A stretch of 64,000 bases of DNA from assembly GCA_050298535.1 (NCBI GenBank), contig JBNKUI010000022.1:191006-255005 (forward strand). The letters run 5' to 3'. This DNA comes from JABDMH01 sp050298535. Its GTDB lineage: Bacteria; Bacteroidota; Bacteroidia; Chitinophagales; Saprospiraceae. Positions 7,952 to 17,270 of this stretch are shown one piece after another (position 1 is the first letter of the stretch; every line of letters begins with the position of its first letter). A model generated the notes under the pieces. It was given only the letters and a program-made list of their open reading frames with translations, did not search any database and had not been told where the DNA came from. The translations under genes and the position numbers were made by a program.

Positions 7952-9673
7952 TTATTGCTTGATGATGTTTTGAAAAAAGATGGTTTCTTCACTGGAGAAG
8001 CCAATTTTAATAAAGTGAATTCCACTAGGAAGGGTAGATAAATCAATTTCTAGAGGTGGAGAGGACAAAGTATGATCCTGAACAATTTGTCCATTCATAT
8101 TGATTACTTGAATATTGAATCCATTAAAATCACCATCGACGATGATCTTGTCAAAGAAGGGATTAGGATAAATGCATATACCCGCAGATGGATTTGTGAC
8201 GATATGAGCATCAGTGGTTACTGCCGATTCATCAGCACCCTGATCTATTCGGTCGTTTAGTACTCGGGGGTCCCCATCGATATCCAATTCACCCACGCTA
8301 GTAGTATAGTTAGGATCACCTCCATCTAAAGCAGGAGAATTCCCAGTCAGGTGGTAGTCATCAGTAGCAATATTTGTAAATAGGGGATCTTGAAATGTAC
8401 TTTGTAGATCCTGATTGCTACCGGCTTGATAGGCAGCAAATGAATTGTAGATCGATCCATTTATATCAAAAGTACTAGCTGAATTATTATAGTACAGGTT
8501 ATAATTTAATGTGAGATTTTGAGAACCTACATCGTCAATATATAGTGCCAGCCCTGAGGAATTGTTTATGAAGAAAATGTTATTGATTATCTCACAGTTT
8601 TCGGTATACGAAATATTCATTTCTCCCGTTACGTCTCCCGGATCATGATCATTTCCGTAACAAGAATTATTCGAGAATTGACAATTTATGACTTTTCCCG
8701 ATCCGCCCGGGAAGTCAAATCCGCCCATGACGATACCTGCATCGTCATTTTTAAAAATCCAGTTACTGCGAGCGATGACATTGCTGGTAGTTTTTCCAAT
8801 ATTTTCACACCCTATTTCAATACCCCATTGACAGTGAGAGATCTTATTGCGTTCGATAATGAGATCTTTACCTCCATCAACATAAATTCCAGCCGCTGTG
8901 GCATAAGGTGACTTACATTGATATACATGATTACCTGCAATGAGACCGTTTCGTGCCTGATCATTTTGGGGCGCCTCTCCTTCATGACCGATGATATCTA
9001 TACCGATATTTGATATATTATAGACTTGGTTATCTAACACTTCAAATCCATCCACGTTCCCATTCACCGCGAGTCCTTCGCTAAAACCTGTTCTTGAATC
9101 ATGTATAGTATTTCCCTCGATTAGCAGATTTGTAATCGGGTCACCTCCATTAGTACCATACACGATCAGAGGCTGACTATTACTATTTTCATTGGGAATA
9201 TCCCCGGGATTACTGGAAAAATGTATATCGTGAATATTATTATCCAGAATTGAAATCCAATCACAATTGCCCGATATAATGATGCCGGTGGCATCGAGCT
9301 GAATATTGTTCCTTATTTCGAGTCCTTGAATCGTGATATAGCTCTGGTCAAAGATCCCAATCATAGCATCCAGGTTGGTCAGACCGGTTCCATCCAATAT
9401 GGGGTGCTCATTTTGATAGTTTTTAAATACTATGGGTTCATTGGGCATACCTGTAACATTAACCTCTACTTTTTCTGAGTAGATCCCACCGCGGATTAGT
9501 ACTGTACTACCGGAAGTGGCTTCATTCATGGCTTTCTGAATCGTGGCCCACGCCTGATCTATTGAAGTCCCATTATTGCTATTGCTACCTGTGATTGATA
9601 CGTAATATGTGTTCTGACTGTGACCCAGCATGGTATGTATCCATAGAAAGACGAAGATTCCTATTTCCTTCAT
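7952..9673 (-). CDS. Secreted right-handed beta-helix protein with type IX sorting domain
   Basis: This 573-residue protein has a signal peptide (about 1-19) and a long parallel beta-helix (about 25-420). The helix region has pectate-lyase-like phrases such as ITIQGLEIRNN, LIIERNKISHCQWGIEI and NNSCYGND, and the N-terminal DUF1565-like motif SNSNNGTSIDQAWATIQKA. After a choice-of-anchor-like segment (SPALDGGDP, DIDGDPRVLNDRIDQGADE) the final 75 residues form a type IX secretion C-terminal domain (IYPNPFFDKIIVDG, INMNGQIV, LPSGIHFIKI). It is therefore predicted to be exported and attached to the cell surface. Polysaccharide binding or lyase activity is possible, but no catalytic set is evident. 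Confidence 0.88.
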   Translation of the reverse strand: MKEIGIFVFLWIHTMLGHSQNTYYVSITGSNSNNGTSIDQAWATIQKAMNEATSGSTVLIRGGIYSEKVEVNVTGMPNEPIVFKNYQNEHPILDGTGLTNLDAMIGIFDQSYITIQGLEIRNNIQLDATGIIISGNCDWISILDNNIHDIHFSSNPGDIPNENSNSQPLIVYGTNGGDPITNLLIEGNTIHDSRTGFSEGLAVNGNVDGFEVLDNQVYNISNIGIDIIGHEGEAPQNDQARNGLIAGNHVYQCKSPYATAAGIYVDGGKDLIIERNKISHCQWGIEIGCENIGKTTSNVIARSNWIFKNDDAGIVMGGFDFPGGSGKVINCQFSNNSCYGNDHDPGDVTGEMNISYTENCEIINNIFFINNSSGLALYIDDVGSQNLTLNYNLYYNNSASTFDINGSIYNSFAAYQAGSNQDLQSTFQDPLFTNIATDDYHLTGNSPALDGGDPNYTTSVGELDIDGDPRVLNDRIDQGADESAVTTDAHIVTNPSAGICIYPNPFFDKIIVDGDFNGFNIQVINMNGQIVQDHTLSSPPLEIDLSTLPSGIHFIKIGFSSEETIFFQNIIKQ

Positions 9674-9760
9674 GATCCAAATGTATGTAAACTGGAGTTA
9701 TAATACATTTTTTGCATCACTGGTGCCGCTTCCTTGCACAAGAGATTATTTATTCAACAT

Positions 9761-9800
9761 TTGTTAATATAATATTTATGTTTACATTTGTTAAGTAAAT
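9761..9800 (+). promoter_or_regulatory. Promoter/operator block of first PadR-permease unit
   Basis: This 40-base AT-rich block just before the PadR gene differs at only two positions from the block at 13451-13490 before the second PadR gene. It contains the inverted repeat TTTAC-N9-GTAAA at 9781-9799. Conservation beyond the coding regions, position 9 bases before the start codon and dyad symmetry suggest the PadR autoregulatory operator overlapping the promoter. Confidence 0.6.
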
Positions 9801-9808
9801 GGAAGGAA

Positions 9809-10135
9809 ATGAATATACCATCGATAGGAGAGTTTGAGGAGCTGGTCTTACTCACCGTTGCGGCTCAACACGATGAGGCCTATGGAGTGTCCATAGGAAG
9901 TGCATTAGAAGAGCACCTTGATAAAAGGGTAAACGTAAGTGCAATCCATGTGGCACTAAAACGGATGTCTGACAAGGGTCTGGTGGAATCTCGATTTGGA
10001 GGTATTACTAATGACCGCGGGGGCAGAAGAAAGAAATTCTATGTGATAACCGTATTAGGTAAAAAGGCATTGGACAGACAATTCGAATTGCGGACTAGTC
10101 TGTATCGAGCGATTCCTAAAATAAATTTTGGGTAG
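9809..10135 (+). CDS. PadR family transcriptional regulator (copy 1)
   Basis: This 108-residue winged-helix protein has the PadR core GEFEELVLLTVAAQHDEAYGVSI, helix-turn-helix VSAIHVALKRMSDKGLVESRFG, and the wing GGRRKKFYVITVLGKKALD. An upstream in-frame TTG at 9788 would lie inside the conserved operator block. The ATG at 9809, with a GGAAGGAA ribosome site, matches the start of the second copy, so I chose it. The stop is directly followed by the permease ATG, indicating coupled expression. PadR proteins of this type usually repress their own operon with the adjacent transporter. It differs from copy 2 at nine of 108 residues by my count. Confidence 0.92.
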   Translation: MNIPSIGEFEELVLLTVAAQHDEAYGVSIGSALEEHLDKRVNVSAIHVALKRMSDKGLVESRFGGITNDRGGRRKKFYVITVLGKKALDRQFELRTSLYRAIPKINFG

Positions 10136-12781
10136 ATGCCGCTGCAGCCTCCAAAGAATGCCTTACGGTTTTTACGATGGTTCTGTCGTCGCGATTACCT
10201 GGAGGAGATAGAAGGTGATTTGATCGAAATTTTTGATGGACATGCGGACGACAATCCCCGTACTGCACGACGTAAATTTTGGTGGCAGGTGCTACTCCAT
10301 TTTAGACCTGATTTCATTCGGTCGTTTTTTTCAAATCATGTAATACTAAATCCCGATATGATTCTAAATACTTTCAAACAGGCCTCAAGAACACTCACCA
10401 AAAATAGAATATACACTTCGATTAATGTCATAGGTCTTGCGCTGGCGATGGTGAGTGGCATTTTTGTGCTCCAGTATGTCAGATTTGAGACTTCTTATGA
10501 CACTTTTCATCCCAATGCCGATCAGGTATTTCGCGTAGCAACCTCTTATGGAGAAACTTTCGATGTGGATAATGCGGATGCTATGAATTCGGCTCCATTT
10601 GGACCAGCGGTAAAGGATGAGCTTGCCATTGTGAAGGAATACGTTCGGTTAGCCCCTGAATACGGCCGAGTAGTATTTCAATATGGAGAGAAAAAGTTTG
10701 ACGAGAGCAAAGTATACTGGGCAGATAACTCCTTTTTCGATGTATTTGGCCTGAAGTTGACTGAAGGAGATCCGCAGACTGCACTTAATATACCGAATAA
10801 TGTGGTTTTAAGCCTGGAAGCTGCAGAGCGATATTTCGGAGCTCGGGAAGATTGGCAAGACAGTCCCATTGGAAAGACGCTACGTGTTAGTGACTTATTT
10901 GACGTGCAAGTAAGTGGCGTACTGGAAAAAATACCCGCTAACACCCATCTGAAATTTAGTGCCATGATTTCCTTTCCTACCTTCATCGCACTACAAGGTG
11001 ATCCATCAAGTCAGTGGGATTGGAACGATTTCTACGCCTACCTTAAAGTAGAGCCTGGAGTTTCTCAGGATCGATTGCAAAGTGAGTTAGATCGTTTTGC
11101 CATGCTTAGAAATCAGGATGCAGCACCTGGTCTCAAAAAACATTATTTGGCACAACCCTTACCCTCGATTCATCTTGAATCCAAATTACCGTATGAGACA
11201 GAGGAAAGTGGAGACAAGAAATCACTGGGGATTCTTATGTTGATTGGCATTTTCATGCTGGCCATTGCTTGGGCCAACTTCGTGAATCTGGCCACTGCAA
11301 AAGCCAATGATCGGTCTGAAGAAGTGGGTGTACGAAAGATATTAGGTGCTGGAAAGAGGTCCCTAATGAGCTTGTTTATGGTAGAGACTTTCCTGATTAA
11401 TCTTTTTGCAGGCATTGTGGCTTTCTCTTTGATATTATCGCTTCAACCCTGGGTCGATACGATAGCTGATCAGCATCTGGATGCAGCGCTGCAACATCCC
11501 CGAATGGTCGCTGCTTGTTGCCTCCTTGCTGTTTTTATCGGTACGCTGGTTTCCGGTATTTATCCGGCCATAGCTCAACTAAGATTGTCTTTACAACGCT
11601 CCAGGCGAAAAGGTGTGCGTAAAAAGGCCTGGTTGCGGGGTTCGTTGATATTGTTGCAAAACACGGCATCTATAGTATTCATCATTTGTGCTTTTATGAT
11701 CTTCAAACAACTCAGGTTCATGCAATCCATGGATGTAGGGTTTTCCAAAGAACAGAAGTTGGTGCTAAAGGCACCGCCCGTCTATCAGGATTCATTGGAG
11801 AATGTGTTGTTCACAACTTTTCGCAAGCAGTCTATGCAACTGGCTGGAGTTGATGATGTGGCTGCTTCAGGCGCGATTCCAGGTCGTAATTATTTGGATC
11901 TCAACTCTTGGGGAGGGATTGGTTTGGAAGGGTCGGATCCCAGTGATCTTCAATCCTTTAGCAACTACGAGATTGATGATTCTTATATGAATGTATACGG
12001 ACTGGAAGTATTGGCCGGCGAGCCCTTTGCCAGAGACAATCCTGCAGATGATCTCGGCATTGCTGTGAGTGAATCCGCTATGCGCCGCTTTGGCTTAAAA
12101 AGTCCATCCGAGGCCATTGGACAACGCGTCGACTATCAAGGTGATATAGTTGAAATAAGGTCAGTTTTTCGAGATTACCACCATAAATCTCCCCATTATG
12201 CCATGGAACCCATGATTCTGTGGAATAATCCACGCAACATCCTTTATTATACCATAAAGTACAATGATGTAACCGGAGCAGATATAAGCAGTTTGGTCAC
12301 GGAAGTGGAGTCTATTTGGAGGCAACTTGTTCCGAATGCTCCCTTTGATTATTTCTTTTATGACGATCAGTTCGATCAGCAATTCAAAGCCGATCAACGG
12401 TTGGGACAAATCGTATTGATCCTTTGTATTTTGGCTATCATTATTGCTTGTATTGGCTTGCTAGGACTCACATCATACATGGTGATTGTACGACGCAAGG
12501 AAATTGGCGTCCGTAAAGTGTTAGGTGCTTCAGTTGCCCAGGTGGTCGGAAAGTTGAGCATGAGTTTCATGCCTTGGATTGGCTTAGCTTGCCTTGTGGG
12601 CATTCCTCTGGCGATCATTTTACTGGATCACTGGCTGGATAATTTTACCTATCACACGACGATTTCTGTCGGAATAATTTTCAAGTCCATTGCAATCTTG
12701 ACGGTAATCTCTTTATTATCAGTCAGTGCAATCACTTCAAAAGCTGCTTCCGAAAATCCCGCAGAAGTTTTATGCGAGTAA
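10136..12781 (+). CDS. MacB/FtsX-type ABC transporter permease with N-terminal prefix domain (copy 1)
   Basis: This 881-residue protein begins with a cytoplasmic prefix (about 1-75: PPKNALRFLRWFCRRDYLEEIEGDLIEIFD) typical of Bacteroidota permease-prefix-domain-2 proteins. Two MacB-type halves follow, each with a periplasmic MacB_PCD domain and an FtsX core. The coupling-helix motifs are EEVGVRKILGAGKRSL and RKEIGVRKVLGASVAQV. No ATPase or membrane-fusion gene is nearby, so the motor must be encoded elsewhere. Such permeases are thought to act in mechanotransmission, lipoprotein handling or peptide and antibiotic export. The substrate is unknown. It is cotranscribed with the PadR gene immediately upstream. 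Confidence 0.9.
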   Translation: MPLQPPKNALRFLRWFCRRDYLEEIEGDLIEIFDGHADDNPRTARRKFWWQVLLHFRPDFIRSFFSNHVILNPDMILNTFKQASRTLTKNRIYTSINVIGLALAMVSGIFVLQYVRFETSYDTFHPNADQVFRVATSYGETFDVDNADAMNSAPFGPAVKDELAIVKEYVRLAPEYGRVVFQYGEKKFDESKVYWADNSFFDVFGLKLTEGDPQTALNIPNNVVLSLEAAERYFGAREDWQDSPIGKTLRVSDLFDVQVSGVLEKIPANTHLKFSAMISFPTFIALQGDPSSQWDWNDFYAYLKVEPGVSQDRLQSELDRFAMLRNQDAAPGLKKHYLAQPLPSIHLESKLPYETEESGDKKSLGILMLIGIFMLAIAWANFVNLATAKANDRSEEVGVRKILGAGKRSLMSLFMVETFLINLFAGIVAFSLILSLQPWVDTIADQHLDAALQHPRMVAACCLLAVFIGTLVSGIYPAIAQLRLSLQRSRRKGVRKKAWLRGSLILLQNTASIVFIICAFMIFKQLRFMQSMDVGFSKEQKLVLKAPPVYQDSLENVLFTTFRKQSMQLAGVDDVAASGAIPGRNYLDLNSWGGIGLEGSDPSDLQSFSNYEIDDSYMNVYGLEVLAGEPFARDNPADDLGIAVSESAMRRFGLKSPSEAIGQRVDYQGDIVEIRSVFRDYHHKSPHYAMEPMILWNNPRNILYYTIKYNDVTGADISSLVTEVESIWRQLVPNAPFDYFFYDDQFDQQFKADQRLGQIVLILCILAIIIACIGLLGLTSYMVIVRRKEIGVRKVLGASVAQVVGKLSMSFMPWIGLACLVGIPLAIILLDHWLDNFTYHTTISVGIIFKSIAILTVISLLSVSAITSKAASENPAEVLCE

Positions 12782-13450
12782 GAAGCCAAAAAGCAGTTAG
12801 TTACCAGGCACTTTGCCAACCACTGAACAGGTTATCGATTGTAACCTTTGCATGATGCTATTAAAAATATAGATACCGAGCATAGAAGAGTCCAATTTCT
12901 TCATGATTCACATGTATTTATTTGGGTCTTGGTCATATACAGTGGGTTTCCTGAATATGGAGTAAATTCATGTTGTATGTTAATCTTGGTGTAAATGCTA
13001 GATTGGTTAATATAGGGTTAGATAAAGAATTGGATTGTATTACTACAGATGCCTCCGGCGGCCAACTTTTTGCAGTCCCGATAATTATCGGGATGCCTGC
13101 TGTCAGCCTTGGTCGGTCACACTATATGCTTTTCCGCTATGCTCTATAAACTCGCGCATCTTACTCCCCAGCAATGAATTCTCAGAGGTTAGCTATTGCA
13201 GGTGCTCCGCTCTACTTCTTACTTTAGCTCATACAGTATAGAGCATGGCCGCTTCAAAACATATGTGTGACGCTCGCCCAATCCTGAAGGCAGGAATCCA
13301 ATACATAAAAACCGGCCAGAATCTTAAAAAATCTATCCCTAAATCCTTAAACCCACTAAATTTGGATAAGAGCCATTTATTTTGAGGTTATACTACATTT
13401 TTGTCAAAAGAGGCCCTAATAATCGAAGATCTGAATTATTTACTTGACAA
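12782..13450. other. Long intergenic region between the two PadR-permease units
   Basis: About 670 bases with no convincing gene. It carries a perfect 18-base palindrome at 13076-13093 (listed separately) inside a more GC-rich patch (about 13045-13310) that looks like a dispersed intergenic repeat, not gene sequence. A 68-codon plus-strand frame at 13035-13241 spans the palindrome and has no family features. Confidence 0.5.
13076..13093. repeat. Perfect 18-bp palindrome (REP-like)
   Basis: TCCCGATAATTATCGGGA reads identically on both strands. Palindromes of the form CCCGATAxxTATCGGG are, to my recollection, frequent dispersed elements in Cytophagales-type genomes. No T tract follows, so it is better read as a REP-like element than as a terminator. 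Confidence 0.55.
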
Positions 13451-13490
13451 TTGTTGATATAATACTTATGTTTACATTTGTTAAGTAAAT
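13451..13490 (+). promoter_or_regulatory. Promoter/operator block of second PadR-permease unit
   Basis: This is the duplicate of the 9761-9800 block with two substitutions. The TTTAC-N9-GTAAA dyad lies at 13471-13489, 11 bases before the PadR start. Retention of the block suggests both units answer to the same or interchangeable PadR proteins. Confidence 0.6.
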
Positions 13491-13500
13491 ACTTTCAAAA

Positions 13501-13827
13501 ATGAATATACCATCAATAGGAGAGTTTGAGGAGCTGGTCTTACTCACTGTGGCTGCCCAACATGATGAGGCATATGGAGTGTCTATCAAGAGTGCTCTGG
13601 AAGAGCATCTTGAAAAGAAAATAAATGTTAGTGCCATCCATGTAGCTCTAAAGCGAATGTATGATAAGGGCTTGGTAGATTCTAGATTTGGGGGAATTAC
13701 GAATGATCGTGGAGGTAGAAGAAAGAAGTACTATGTAATCACTATGCTAGGAAAGAGGGCACTGGACCGACAATTTGAACTACGGACAAGTTTATATCGA
13801 GCTATTCCTAAAATAAATTTTGGGTAG
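13501..13827 (+). CDS. PadR family transcriptional regulator (copy 2)
   Basis: This 108-residue PadR protein is a near duplicate of the one at 9809. By my count there are nine differences, mostly conservative (for example V/I, K/R, D/E, F/Y). The helix-turn-helix segment INVSAIHVALKRMYDKGLVDSRFG differs by Ser to Tyr and Glu to Asp. The C-terminus RAIPKINFG and the stop-ATG junction with the downstream permease are identical in arrangement to copy 1. Near-identity of the regulators beside strongly diverged permeases implies strong constraint or gene conversion, and probable cross-regulation of the two operons. Confidence 0.92.
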   Translation: MNIPSIGEFEELVLLTVAAQHDEAYGVSIKSALEEHLEKKINVSAIHVALKRMYDKGLVDSRFGGITNDRGGRRKKYYVITMLGKRALDRQFELRTSLYRAIPKINFG

Positions 13828-16434
13828 ATGCAGGTGAGGCCTCCAAAAGCTGCCTTGCGTTTCCTACGTTGGTTCTGCAGGCACGATTATATAGAAGAAA
13901 TCGAAGGTGATCTGATAGAGATCTTCGAGGATCAAGTGGACAATGGGTCCTCAAATGTCCGATTGAAATTTTGGTGGCAAGTGATCCTTCATCTTAGACC
14001 CGACTTTATTAAAAATTCTACCAAAAACCATTTAATCTATTCTGATATGTTGATTCACTATTTGAAGGTTGCCTTTCGTAATTTATCGCGTCATCGATTA
14101 TATTCATTTATAAATTTAGCGGGTTTGACAGTGGGTATGACTTGCTTTCTACTAGTAGCATTTTATATTCAACATCAACTGAGCTATGATAGGCATCACC
14201 CAGACAGTGATAGAATATTTAGAATTGTTCAGCAGCAAGAAGGTAATACCTTCCGAGGTTCGGATGTATTTGCAGTGACACCTAGACCACTTGCTTCTGC
14301 CATACAGGAGCAGATGCCCGAAGTGGAACAAGTGGTGCGTATGGGTATTGAAACTGATATTTTTTATAAGGAAGACCTTTTTTTTTCTTCAACACTCCTA
14401 TATACCGAAGCCTCATTTTTCGATATATTTCACCTGAATATTTTAAGTGGGGAAGGACGTACAGCATTAGAGCAGCCGAATGCTCTACTTTTAAGTGCTT
14501 CCGTATCGGAAAAATATTTTGGTCAGCAGGATCCGATTGGAAAATCTCTCTTATTAAATGATGATAAGGAATTTATAGTACGTGGAGTTTTTGAAGATCT
14601 ACCCCCGAATCAACATTTTTATACGGATGTCATCCTGCCTATTGAAAATCTTGCAAATTGGGACCATGAACTTGGGCATTGGGCTAGCAACAGTTATTAT
14701 ACATATGTAAAATTGGCAGATGGCGTAGATCATAGAGAGGTCGAAAAGGGGTTTAGTATTTTTGATGAGAGAGTAGAAGCGGCATATCAGGGATTTCCTT
14801 TCAGAGCAGAATATATGTTGCAGCCAATTACCAGCATTCACCTGGATCCAAGTATTAATGTTGAAAATCAACCGAGGACTGATATTCGATATATATACTT
14901 TATGGGTGTAATCGCTTTGATTATCTTACTCATGGCGGCGATAAATTATATGAACCTGGCGACAGTGCGGTCGGCAAAGAGAGCCAAAGAGATCGGTGTT
15001 CGCAAAGTAATGGGCGCGGTTAGACATCAACTGATTGAACAAATACTGGGTGAGTCATTTTTATTGACATTTTGTAGCTTTGTATTTGCTTTATTTCTAG
15101 TGAGACTGCTTTTGCCAATTTTTGGAAATTTCTTAGATGTAGATATTCCCTTCGAGATTGTTGGTGGCACAAAGATACTTGTCGTTCTGCTATTTATTTC
15201 AATTGCTATTGGAGGTCTTGCTGGACTCTATCCGGCTTTATTTATTTCCGCATTATCACCTGTGCAGGCGTTTCGAAATAAAATTATGGGAAGAATGTCT
15301 TCAAATTTTTCTCTACAAAATGTACTTCTGACTACTCAGTTTGTAGCTGCGGTGGTGCTTGCCATCTGCAGTGTAGTAGTATTTCAACAGTTGCAATTTA
15401 TACAAAATAGAAAATTGGGATTTAATAAAGATCAGATTGTCTATGTTTCATTCTTTGGACAGGAAATAAATCAGAAGTTAGATAATGTGAGAACCAGGCT
15501 GTTGACAAATCCCAGGATAAGTAATGTGAGTGTTTCTACCAATTTAATGTTTGATACCAACAATCAGGGTATTGTTGATGAATGGGAAGGTAATGATGGA
15601 AGTCAAACTTTACCCTGTTACCGATATCACGTGGATGAGCACTTTTTAGATATGTATGAGATACCTCTCATCTCGGGACGAGATTTTTCGATGTTGTACC
15701 CAACGGATTCTACAGAAAGCTTCATTTTGAATGAAACGGCTGTCAAAGCGCTTTCCTGGTCTGCTGAGGAGGCTGTCGGAAAGGAGTTTTCTGGTGGCAG
15801 GGTAATTGGTGTGGTAGAAGATTTTCATTTTCAACCGATGGACATGCGGATTGAACCGATGTATATCCGATATCGACATCCGTCTAATCAACCCACAGAT
15901 TTTGGGTATGTGGCCATGAAGACAGATGTGCAAGATATTGACAAAACGCTCACATATATTATGGGAATTTTTAAGGATATAGCACCCCGCAAATTGTTTA
16001 ATTATAATTTCTTTGATGAGTCCTTCGCTCAGCTATATTCCACTGAGAGAAAGACCGGACAAGCTTTTTCCATTTTTACAATTTTGGCATTATTCATAGC
16101 CTGTTTAGGATTGTTTGGGATGGTTTCTTATCAAATCGTTCAGCGCACCAAGGAGATTGGAATTAGAAAGGTGTTGGGGGCATCAACCTTGCGACTGGTG
16201 GGATGGCTTTCTTCGGATTTTCTAAAGCTAGTAGCTCTGTCTACTTTGATCGCTTTTCCAATTGCCTTCTATCTTATACAAAAATGGTTGCACAACTTTG
16301 CCTATCATATTTCAGTTAAGTGGTGGATATTTCTCGCAGTGTCTGTACCTGCTCTCCTACTGGCCTTGTTGACAGTTGGCATTCAAAGTTTCAAGGCTGC
16401 CCGGACTAATCCTGTTCACGCGTTGAAAGAGTAA
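13828..16434 (+). CDS. MacB/FtsX-type ABC transporter permease with N-terminal prefix domain (copy 2)
   Basis: This 868-residue permease shares the prefix of copy 1 (ALRFLRWFCRHDYIEEIEGDLIEIFEDQ) but diverges strongly after residue 75. It has the standard two MacB_PCD-FtsX halves. The first transmembrane entry is around RHRLYSFINLAGLTVGMTCFLLVAF, and the coupling helices are AKEIGVRKVMGAVRHQL and TKEIGIRKVLGASTLRL. It begins directly after the PadR stop codon. No partner ATPase is present in the window. The different periplasmic domains of the two copies suggest different ligands or partners under shared PadR control. Confidence 0.9.
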   Translation: MQVRPPKAALRFLRWFCRHDYIEEIEGDLIEIFEDQVDNGSSNVRLKFWWQVILHLRPDFIKNSTKNHLIYSDMLIHYLKVAFRNLSRHRLYSFINLAGLTVGMTCFLLVAFYIQHQLSYDRHHPDSDRIFRIVQQQEGNTFRGSDVFAVTPRPLASAIQEQMPEVEQVVRMGIETDIFYKEDLFFSSTLLYTEASFFDIFHLNILSGEGRTALEQPNALLLSASVSEKYFGQQDPIGKSLLLNDDKEFIVRGVFEDLPPNQHFYTDVILPIENLANWDHELGHWASNSYYTYVKLADGVDHREVEKGFSIFDERVEAAYQGFPFRAEYMLQPITSIHLDPSINVENQPRTDIRYIYFMGVIALIILLMAAINYMNLATVRSAKRAKEIGVRKVMGAVRHQLIEQILGESFLLTFCSFVFALFLVRLLLPIFGNFLDVDIPFEIVGGTKILVVLLFISIAIGGLAGLYPALFISALSPVQAFRNKIMGRMSSNFSLQNVLLTTQFVAAVVLAICSVVVFQQLQFIQNRKLGFNKDQIVYVSFFGQEINQKLDNVRTRLLTNPRISNVSVSTNLMFDTNNQGIVDEWEGNDGSQTLPCYRYHVDEHFLDMYEIPLISGRDFSMLYPTDSTESFILNETAVKALSWSAEEAVGKEFSGGRVIGVVEDFHFQPMDMRIEPMYIRYRHPSNQPTDFGYVAMKTDVQDIDKTLTYIMGIFKDIAPRKLFNYNFFDESFAQLYSTERKTGQAFSIFTILALFIACLGLFGMVSYQIVQRTKEIGIRKVLGASTLRLVGWLSSDFLKLVALSTLIAFPIAFYLIQKWLHNFAYHISVKWWIFLAVSVPALLLALLTVGIQSFKAARTNPVHALKE

Positions 16435-16438
16435 TTTT

Positions 16439-16648
16439 TTACATAATTGCCAGTGATAGACTAAGACATGCCAGTATCACTGTAAGCATTCCAAAACCAT
16501 GTTTTTCCCACTTGTTGGAGGATTGTAAATTGCCCAAGGTGTTTATTACAAACATTGCGAAAATTATCCACATAGATCCTCGGTCGATAGAGGGGTTCTT
16601 CCATATGATTATATATTGTACACGCTGCATGGCTAGAACCACTATCAT
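16439..16648 (-). CDS. Small membrane protein (69 aa)
   Basis: This 69-residue protein has two hydrophobic segments (MWIIFAMFVINTLG and GFGMLTVILACLSLSLAIM) separated by the polar stretch NLQSSNKWEKH. It starts 2 bases after the stop of the DinB gene and converges on the permease gene with a 4-base gap. The phrase NPSIDRGSMWIIF and the two-helix layout look like a conserved uncharacterised Bacteroidota membrane protein. I cannot assign a function. Confidence 0.62.
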   Translation of the reverse strand: MIVVLAMQRVQYIIIWKNPSIDRGSMWIIFAMFVINTLGNLQSSNKWEKHGFGMLTVILACLSLSLAIM

Positions 16649-16650
16649 GA

Positions 16651-17112
16651 CTAGACGGCTAATGCCAGTGCCTTCATAAAGCCATAGTGCCTTGCTTCAT
16701 GCAGGTTATTATATTGAAATGCCTCGCCCCACTCTGTAAAGGTGAATTCTACCTGATCATAGCGATTGCTTATCGATTGGTATCCCTGAAACTTACCTCC
16801 TCTATAGTCTTCAATCGTTTTCTCCGTGCTCTTCTCCAGATGATCTATGATAAGGGTAAGATCACTGCTATCTCCATCCGTGGGAAAATTTCCTGAACTG
16901 TATTTTGCCTGAAAGGATTCGGTAAAGCCTGGTGAGATTCCGGCCAGCTGATACACTAGTACCTGTTGTACCCAATATATATGTCCTGCATTCCAAAGGA
17001 TGTTGTTATTGAATCCCTCAGGAATACGACAAATTTGCTGCTCACTGAGGTCGTTTAGGAGATACAGGATGTTCTCACGCGTCCATTGGAAAAATTGCAA
17101 TTGTTGCTCCAT
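16651..17112 (-). CDS. DinB-like four-helix-bundle protein
   Basis: This 153-residue protein fits the DinB/YfiT-like superfamily. The first helix is QLQFFQWTRENILYLLNDLS, the metal-ligand histidine His44 lies in NAGHIYWVQQVLV, and the closing motif HEARHYGFMKAL holds His138 and His142. This is the usual three-histidine metal site. Relatives include thiol-dependent transferases and stress-induced proteins; the exact reaction is unknown. It is followed closely by the small membrane protein, probably in one transcript. Confidence 0.85.
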   Translation of the reverse strand: MEQQLQFFQWTRENILYLLNDLSEQQICRIPEGFNNNILWNAGHIYWVQQVLVYQLAGISPGFTESFQAKYSSGNFPTDGDSSDLTLIIDHLEKSTEKTIEDYRGGKFQGYQSISNRYDQVEFTFTEWGEAFQYNNLHEARHYGFMKALALAV

Positions 17113-17270
17113 TTATAGAAGAAGTTTTCCCCAAAATAGGGAAAGTTGGACGATCAGGCGGTGATTTGAACGGATTGTGTTAGGATATGAACGCTGGGCG
17201 TTAATAGGCTTGAAAAGGGTTCGATATCTTAGTAATGTTAGTTTTTATTAAAATTTCAAATACAAGATCG

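Noticed and set aside
13035..13241. 68-codon frame across the palindrome
   Set aside because: Spans a repeat-like patch with Cys-rich, low-coherence translation and no homology pattern.
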